Positions 60,101-64,000 of a stretch of DNA of 64,000 nt are shown piece by piece (the stretch's first letter is position 1; each line of letters opens with the position of its first letter). The stretch covers positions 496,001 to 560,000 of the forward strand of contig NZ_MVIM01000003.1 in NCBI RefSeq assembly GCF_002086795.1. The letters run 5' to 3'. This DNA comes from Mycolicibacterium tusciae (GTDB taxonomy: Bacteria; Actinomycetota; Actinomycetes; Mycobacteriales; Mycobacteriaceae). Under the pieces are notes generated by a model. It saw nothing but the letters and a program-made list of their open reading frames with translations. It searched no databases and had not been told where the DNA came from. Position numbers and translations under genes: made by a program.

Positions 60101-60243
60101 ACGCGGCATGGCGGGCGAAGGTGCAGGGCGCGGCGGCAGCCACGCAGGGCCCGCAGTACGTCGCGCGGATCAACGACGGCTGCACACACTGCCCGGTGCA
60201 GAAGATGTGCCCGGCGCAGACGCCGGCCGGAGGTCAGCGGTGA
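57106..60243 (+). CDS. adnA: AdnA subunit of the AdnAB helicase-nuclease
   Basis: A 1045-residue UvrD-like helicase with a C-terminal RecB-type nuclease. Walker A is GGAGTGKST (residues 26-34, Lys32). The DNA-dependent ATPase motifs include LLVDDAQHLD and DPNQSVFGYRGAD. The nuclease part has the VVDVKTGKSP acid-Lys motif (about residue 929), and the Fe-S cluster Cys are LTDCPLRW (about 805) and CTHCPVQKMCP (about 1025-1036). AdnAB resects DNA double-strand breaks in mycobacteria. The stop overlaps the adnB start (GTGA). It corresponds to Rv3202c. Confidence 0.95.
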   Translation: MSAPHTDLTPTALTEPGMRGVVRVLGGAGTGKSTLLVDVAAAHIAAGTDPESVLLLTGSARLGVQARAAITSVLLEAGTRAVVREPLVRTVHSYAFAVLRLAAQRKGDPPPRLVTSAEQDGIIRELLAGDLEDGDRSAVAWPAQLRPALSTVGFANELRDLLARCTERGVDPVELQRIGRRAGRPEWLAAGQFAQAYEQIMLLRSAVGMAAPQATVPALGAAELVGAALEALATDDDLLAAERARIKLLLVDDAQHLDPQAARLVRVLSVGAELSILAGDPNQSVFGYRGADPALLRGDEPVLALTESRRCAPAIARAITGVAQRLPGADEARRVDGVDGDRGSVSVRIAASPHAESAVIADALRRAHLVDGIPWSQMAVIVRSVPRLGSTLARALTTAGVPVELPNPTAPLADQPAVQALLTVLEATERELDGAQALSLLTGPIGRVDPVSLRQLRRALRRLDGSSPPRELGDLLVDALQADADTEGLSAELARPLRRVGAVLSAARRSASEGGDPRYTLWQAWHRSGLQRRWLTVSERGGAAGAQADRDLDAVTAFFDIAEQYVNRTAGASLRGLLDHVSALGLPSASRDDRATGDAVPVLSAHAALGGEWQFVVIAGLQEGLWPNMIPRGGVLGTQQLVDVLDGVVTPNDRAVSTRAPLLAEERRLLIAAMGRTRNRLLVTAVDSDCGDESMLPSPFCYELTSLVTDPDPEPPVPVHAPKVLAPTALVGRLRAVVCAPADDVEDGVRACAAAQLARLAQGGVPGADPGQWYATTQLSTDEPLWCGDEHTVTLSPSTLQMLTDCPLRWLLERHGGNDVRDVRSAIGSLLHALVADPGKTQNQMLNDLERVWEKLPFDAQWHSENELERHRLMLSTFAQWREKSRDQLTEAGTEVDVAGEMVKPTGEGPGVRIRGRLDRLERDSEGRLVVVDVKTGKSPVTKDEAQRHAQLAMYQLAIAEGLLPQGEEPGGGKLVYLGKTSGGKAAEREQDALTPESHAAWRAKVQGAAAATQGPQYVARINDGCTHCPVQKMCPAQTPAGGQR

Positions 60244-63200
60244 ACCCACGCTACAGCCCTGACGAACTCGCTTCGGCGCTCGGGCTTTTCGCTCCCACCG
60301 ACGAGCAGGCCGCCGTGATCGCCGCGCCGCCGGGACCGTTGGTGGTCATCGCCGGCGCCGGGGCCGGCAAGACGGAGACGATGGCGGCCCGGGTGGTCTG
60401 GCTGGTGGCCAACGGCTATGCCAACCCGGGTGAGGTGCTCGGCCTGACGTTCACCCGTAAGGCGGCCGGACAGTTGCTGCGCCGCGTTCGCACCAGGCTG
60501 GCCAGGCTCGCGGGCGCGGGTCTCGTCCCCGCCGGCCCTGGACTTCCCGACATCATCGACGACCCGGCCACCGTCAGCACCTACCACGCGTTCGCCGGAA
60601 ACCTGCTGCGCGAGCATGGCTTGCTGCTCCCCGTCGAACCGGACACCCGCCTGCTGACCGAGACCGAGATGTGGCAGTTGGCTTTCCGGGTGGTATGCGA
60701 ACATCCGCAGCACCTCGACACCGACAAGACACCGGCCGCGGTGACGGCGATGGTGCTCCGGCTCGCGGGCCAACTCGCAGAACACCTCGTCGACACCGAG
60801 CAGTTGCGCGACACTCACCTCGAGCTCGAAAGGCTGGTGCACAACCTGCCCGCGGGCCCGTACCAGCGGGACCGCGGACCCAGCCAGTGGCTGCTGCGGC
60901 TGCTGGCCACCCAGACCGAACGCACACATCTCGTCCCGCTGATCGATGCGCTACACCGGCGGATGTGCGAGCAGAAGGTCATGGACTTCGGCATGCAGAT
61001 GGCATCGGCCGCGCGGTTGGCGTCGACCTTCCCTCAGGTCGGCGAGCAGCTGAGAAACCGGTATCGGGTTGTGCTGCTTGACGAATACCAGGACACCGGC
61101 CACGCCCAGCGAGTGGCGCTGTCGGCGCTGTTCGGCGGCGGAGTGGATGACGAGCTGGCCCTGACCGCCGTCGGTGATCCGATCCAGTCGATCTACGGCT
61201 GGCGCGGTGCCTCAGCCACCAACCTGCCGCGGTTCACCACCGATTTCCCGTATTCCGACGGTCGCCCCGCGCCCACCCTGGAACTTCGCACCAGCTGGCG
61301 CAACCCGCCGGACACCCTGCATTTGGCGAACGCGGTGTCCGCTGAGGCGCGGCGGCGTTCCGTTGCCGTACGCGAGCTGCGGCCCAAGCCCAATGCGGCC
61401 CCGGGCACCGTCCGGTGTGCACTGCTGTCCGACGTGGTTTCCGAACGCGACTGGGTGGCAGACCATTTGGCCCGGATATACCATGAAGCGCGCGGTGGTG
61501 GTGTCGCCGCGCCGACGGCCGCGGTGTTGGTGCGGCGTAACGCCGATGCCGCACCGATCGCCGATGCGCTCACCGCGCGCGGCGTACCGGTCGAAGTCGT
61601 GGGCCTGGCCGGGTTGCTCGGGGTGCCCGAGGTCGCCGATGTGGTGGCGACGTTGCGGATGGTGGCCGATCCCACCGCCGGCGCCGCCGCCATGCGGGTG
61701 CTCACCGGGCCGCGCTGGCGGCTGGGCGGGCGTGACGTCACCGCGCTGTGGCGGCGCGCCGTCGAATTGGACGACGTCGGGGAGCCGGCGGACAGTGTCG
61801 CGGCGGACCGGGTCGTCGCGCAGGCCGCACCCGATGCCGACACCGCTTGCCTGACCGACGCCGTCGGCGATCCGGGTCCCGCCGCCGCGTACTCACCGGT
61901 GGGGTATGCCCGCATCGTTGAATTGGGCCGCGAACTGACCGCGCTGCGTGGGCATCTCACGCATCCGCTGCCCGAACTGGTCGCCGAGGTGCGGCGGGTG
62001 CTCGGGGTGGATACCGAGGTTCGGGCGGCACGGCGGGTTTCGGCCGGGTGGGCGGGCACCGAACATCTCGATGCATTCGCCGACGTGGTGGCAGATTTCG
62101 CGAGCCGTCCCGGCGCCACGGTCGCCGGCCTGCTGGCCTATCTCGATGCGGCCGAGCAGGTGGAGAACGGTCTGGCACCCGCGGAAGTCTCCGTCGCCGA
62201 CGACCGCGTTCAGATCCTCACCGTGCACGCCGCCAAGGGGCTGGAATGGCAGGTGGTGGCGGTGCCACACCTCAGCGGCCGGGTGTTTCCGTCGACCGCG
62301 TCCACGCGGACCTGGCTCACCGACGCGGGCGACCTGCCACCGCTGCTGCGCGGCGATCGGGCAACGCTGTCGGAGCACGGTGTCCCGGTCCTGGACACCT
62401 CCGATGTCAATAATCGAAAGAAGCTGTCGGACAAGATATCTGACCATAAGGACAGCTTGGCGCAGCGTCGTATCGACGAGGAGCGACGGTTGTTGTACGT
62501 GGCGATCACCCGCTCGGAGGACACGCTGCTGTTGTCCGGCCATCACTGGGGAGCGACGGAGACCAAGCCGCGCGGTCCGTCGGCGTTCCTCGAGGAGCTC
62601 AAGGAGATCATCGAGCAAGCGGATGCGGACGGCGAACCCTGCGGCGTCGTCGAGCAGTGGACTCCCGCACCGGCCGACGGTGAACCCAACCCGTTGCGTG
62701 ACAACGTCGTTGAGGCGGTCTGGCCGACTGACCCCGCCGGAGCCCGCCGCGACGACGTGGGTCGGGGGGCCGAACTCGTCACCAAGGCCATGTCGGGTGC
62801 GAAGGGCGACGCGGCCGCGGAGGGCGACGAGGGCTGGGCATCCGATGTCGACGCCCTGCTGGCCGAACGCAACCGGGCCGTCGAACGTCCGGTTCCTCCG
62901 TTGCCGGCACAGCTGTCGGTCAGCGCGCTGGTGGAACTAGGTCGCAACCCCGACCTGGTGGCACAGCAGCTGCGACGCCGGCTGCCCAGCCGACCGGATC
63001 CACATGCTTTACTGGGCACTGCTTTTCACGATTGGGTACAGCGCTTCTATCACGCCGATCGGCTCTTCGATCTCGATGATCTGCCCGGCGCCATGGATCG
63101 TGCGACCACCGTCGCCGACGAACTCGCCGAGCTACAGGCGGCCTTCGCGGTGTCGCCGTGGGCCGGCCGGACCCCGATCGATGTCGAGGTGCCGTTCGAC

Positions 63201-63500
63201 ATGGTGCTCGGCGGGCGGGTGGTGCGCGGACGGATCGACGCGGTCTTCGCCGACGACGACGGGGGTGCGACCGTCGTCGACTGGAAGACAGGTGACCCGC
63301 CGGACACGCCGGAAGCCAAGCAGCACGCAGCCGTTCAGCTCGCCGTCTACCGGCTGGCATGGGCCGCGCTCCAAGGCTGCCCGGTCGGATCGGTGCGCGC
63401 GTCGTTTCACTACGTGCGCAGCGGGCTGACCGCCACTCCCGACGATCTGCCCGGAACTGCCGACCTCCTGGCATTACTGGAAGGAGCTACTGCGGCTTAG
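60240..63500 (+). CDS. adnB: AdnB subunit of the AdnAB helicase-nuclease
   Basis: A 1086-residue motor and nuclease subunit. Walker A is GAGAGKTE (residues 39-46, Lys44), the helicase motifs include LTFTRKAAGQLLRRVRTRL, VVLLDEYQDTGH, TAVGDPIQSIYGWRG and VHAAKGLEW, and the C-terminal RecB-like nuclease has GRIDAVF and VDWKTGDPP. In known AdnAB the AdnB ATPase drives translocation. GTG 60240 overlaps the adnA stop; a longer open frame from 60108 lies within adnA. The last 14 nt overlap the end of the convergent DoxX-like gene. Confidence 0.95.
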   Translation: MNPRYSPDELASALGLFAPTDEQAAVIAAPPGPLVVIAGAGAGKTETMAARVVWLVANGYANPGEVLGLTFTRKAAGQLLRRVRTRLARLAGAGLVPAGPGLPDIIDDPATVSTYHAFAGNLLREHGLLLPVEPDTRLLTETEMWQLAFRVVCEHPQHLDTDKTPAAVTAMVLRLAGQLAEHLVDTEQLRDTHLELERLVHNLPAGPYQRDRGPSQWLLRLLATQTERTHLVPLIDALHRRMCEQKVMDFGMQMASAARLASTFPQVGEQLRNRYRVVLLDEYQDTGHAQRVALSALFGGGVDDELALTAVGDPIQSIYGWRGASATNLPRFTTDFPYSDGRPAPTLELRTSWRNPPDTLHLANAVSAEARRRSVAVRELRPKPNAAPGTVRCALLSDVVSERDWVADHLARIYHEARGGGVAAPTAAVLVRRNADAAPIADALTARGVPVEVVGLAGLLGVPEVADVVATLRMVADPTAGAAAMRVLTGPRWRLGGRDVTALWRRAVELDDVGEPADSVAADRVVAQAAPDADTACLTDAVGDPGPAAAYSPVGYARIVELGRELTALRGHLTHPLPELVAEVRRVLGVDTEVRAARRVSAGWAGTEHLDAFADVVADFASRPGATVAGLLAYLDAAEQVENGLAPAEVSVADDRVQILTVHAAKGLEWQVVAVPHLSGRVFPSTASTRTWLTDAGDLPPLLRGDRATLSEHGVPVLDTSDVNNRKKLSDKISDHKDSLAQRRIDEERRLLYVAITRSEDTLLLSGHHWGATETKPRGPSAFLEELKEIIEQADADGEPCGVVEQWTPAPADGEPNPLRDNVVEAVWPTDPAGARRDDVGRGAELVTKAMSGAKGDAAAEGDEGWASDVDALLAERNRAVERPVPPLPAQLSVSALVELGRNPDLVAQQLRRRLPSRPDPHALLGTAFHDWVQRFYHADRLFDLDDLPGAMDRATTVADELAELQAAFAVSPWAGRTPIDVEVPFDMVLGGRVVRGRIDAVFADDDGGATVVDWKTGDPPDTPEAKQHAAVQLAVYRLAWAALQGCPVGSVRASFHYVRSGLTATPDDLPGTADLLALLEGATAA

Positions 63501-63900
63501 TCGAGCGATAGATCTTGAGTGCCTCGGTGATCATCGGGATCTGCAAAGGCAGGCGGGCTATCGCCCCGATACGCATGGGGAGGGGCTTGGCAGGGTCTTT
63601 GAACCACAGCCGGACCATGTTCACGTTGCCGGGAAACACGCCGATGAACAAGGCGATGGCCGCCAGCGCGCCGAGGCGACGCGTCTTCGGCGCCAGCAGC
63701 AGGCCGCCCACCGCCAACTCACCGACGCCGGAGGCATAGGTGTAAAAACGCGCGCTGCCAGGCAGCTCCTCCGGGATGATCGTGTCGAACGGCTTGGGCG
63801 CCACAAAATGGAGGACGCCCATGCCGAGCAGGCCGGCGCCCATCAGGTGGGCTCGTTTGGGATTCGCGATCTGCTCGAGTTCGGGTGCGGGGGTGGTCAT
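63487..63900 (-). CDS. DoxX-like membrane protein
   Basis: A 137-residue protein with four hydrophobic segments (about residues 18-36, 56-74, 77-98 and 108-125). It has the DoxX pattern GAGLLGMGVLHFVAPKPFDTIIPEELP and ARFYTYASGVGELAVGGLLL, with a conserved His in HFVAP. DoxX-family proteins are linked to thiol and oxidative stress in mycobacteria; the specific role here is unknown. ATG 63900 follows a short gap to the next forward gene. It converges on adnB with a 14-nt overlap. Confidence 0.85.
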   Translation of the reverse strand: MTTPAPELEQIANPKRAHLMGAGLLGMGVLHFVAPKPFDTIIPEELPGSARFYTYASGVGELAVGGLLLAPKTRRLGALAAIALFIGVFPGNVNMVRLWFKDPAKPLPMRIGAIARLPLQIPMITEALKIYRSTKPQ

Positions 63901-63945
63901 GGTTACATAATGACGTGCGGCGACTTCCAGCGATGATGGGTTCTG

Positions 63946-64000
63946 ATGGCTAGGGGACGATTGCGCCGTCGGCTCAGCAGAATTAATCAGTCGCTCGACG
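63946..64000 (+). CDS. start of a gene, partial (possible Rv3200c-type ion channel)
   Basis: From ATG 63946 the frame reads MARGRLRRRLSRINQSLD to the window end, 18 codons, with a strongly basic start. In M. tuberculosis this position, next to adnB, holds Rv3200c, a potassium channel/TrkA-type membrane protein. The identity here rests only on gene order. Only the first residues are visible. Confidence 0.45.
   Translation, partial: MARGRLRRRLSRINQSLD

Noticed and set aside
58528..60249. 573-codon reverse frame over adnA
   Set aside because: Shadow of the helicase-nuclease gene; no recognisable domain.

Overview
The window is one continuous piece of a high-GC mycobacterial chromosome, most likely a fast-growing Mycobacterium (Mycolicibacterium). 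I infer this from GTG-rich starts, lineage-specific genes (mtrA-mtrB-lpqB, whiB1, adnA-adnB, fasR, desA3, TB7.3 and TB9.4 homologues) and a gene order that I recall as matching M. tuberculosis Rv3254 down to Rv3200c, read in the opposite direction. I see no insertion sequence, prophage, CRISPR array, rRNA or tRNA. It is mostly core backbone with a few accessory genes. Locus comparisons are from memory, not from a search.

1-6.2 kb: a partial FAD monooxygenase diverges from an APC permease; an AbiEi/DUF559-type gene follows, with a copy of the same hairpin repeat at each side; then the alkane hydroxylation operon alkB-rubA-rubB-tetR with a palindrome over its -35 box. 6.2-17 kb: sahH with its own terminator, a hemophore-like secreted protein, a secreted lipase, a DUF899 protein, tmk, the mtrA-mtrB-lpqB signalling operon, and a three-gene cassette of anchored protein, DUF6529-type membrane protein and Rieske lipoprotein. 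17-23 kb: DUF2252, ComF, ribosome hibernation factor, secA1. 23-30 kb: lipid and osmolyte genes: WS/DGAT acyltransferase, BCCT transporter, and the ferredoxin reductase-desA3 desaturase pair, each member with the same 10-4-10 inverted repeat in front of it.

30-38 kb: a small secreted protein, rsgA-aroA, a SRAP protein, an MpaB/DUF2236 oxygenase-like gene between two paralogous small membrane proteins, TetR-enoyl-CoA hydratase, DUF2071, an SDR and YbaK. 38-46 kb: stress and redox control: sigH-rshA with an autoregulatory-type promoter, the tiny ribosomal protein gene bL37, a biotinyl carrier, the PdtaS-type kinase, whiB1, a lipid kinase, and a gpm2-entC-GNAT operon. 46-64 kb: ParA-like ATPase, a beta-propeller protein, RhlE helicase, a ferritin-like protein, an MmpS-like protein, TB9.4, FasR, a DUF3152 zincin-like protein, MoeZ, an alkyltransferase-like protein, a LipV-type hydrolase, the AdnAB helicase-nuclease, a DoxX-like protein and the start of the next gene.

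Recurring themes are stop/start overlaps (ATGA, GTGA, TTGA), convergent genes that meet or overlap, hairpins without a U-tract between genes, and many starts that sit 6-7 nt after a TANNNT hexamer, as expected for leaderless mRNAs.
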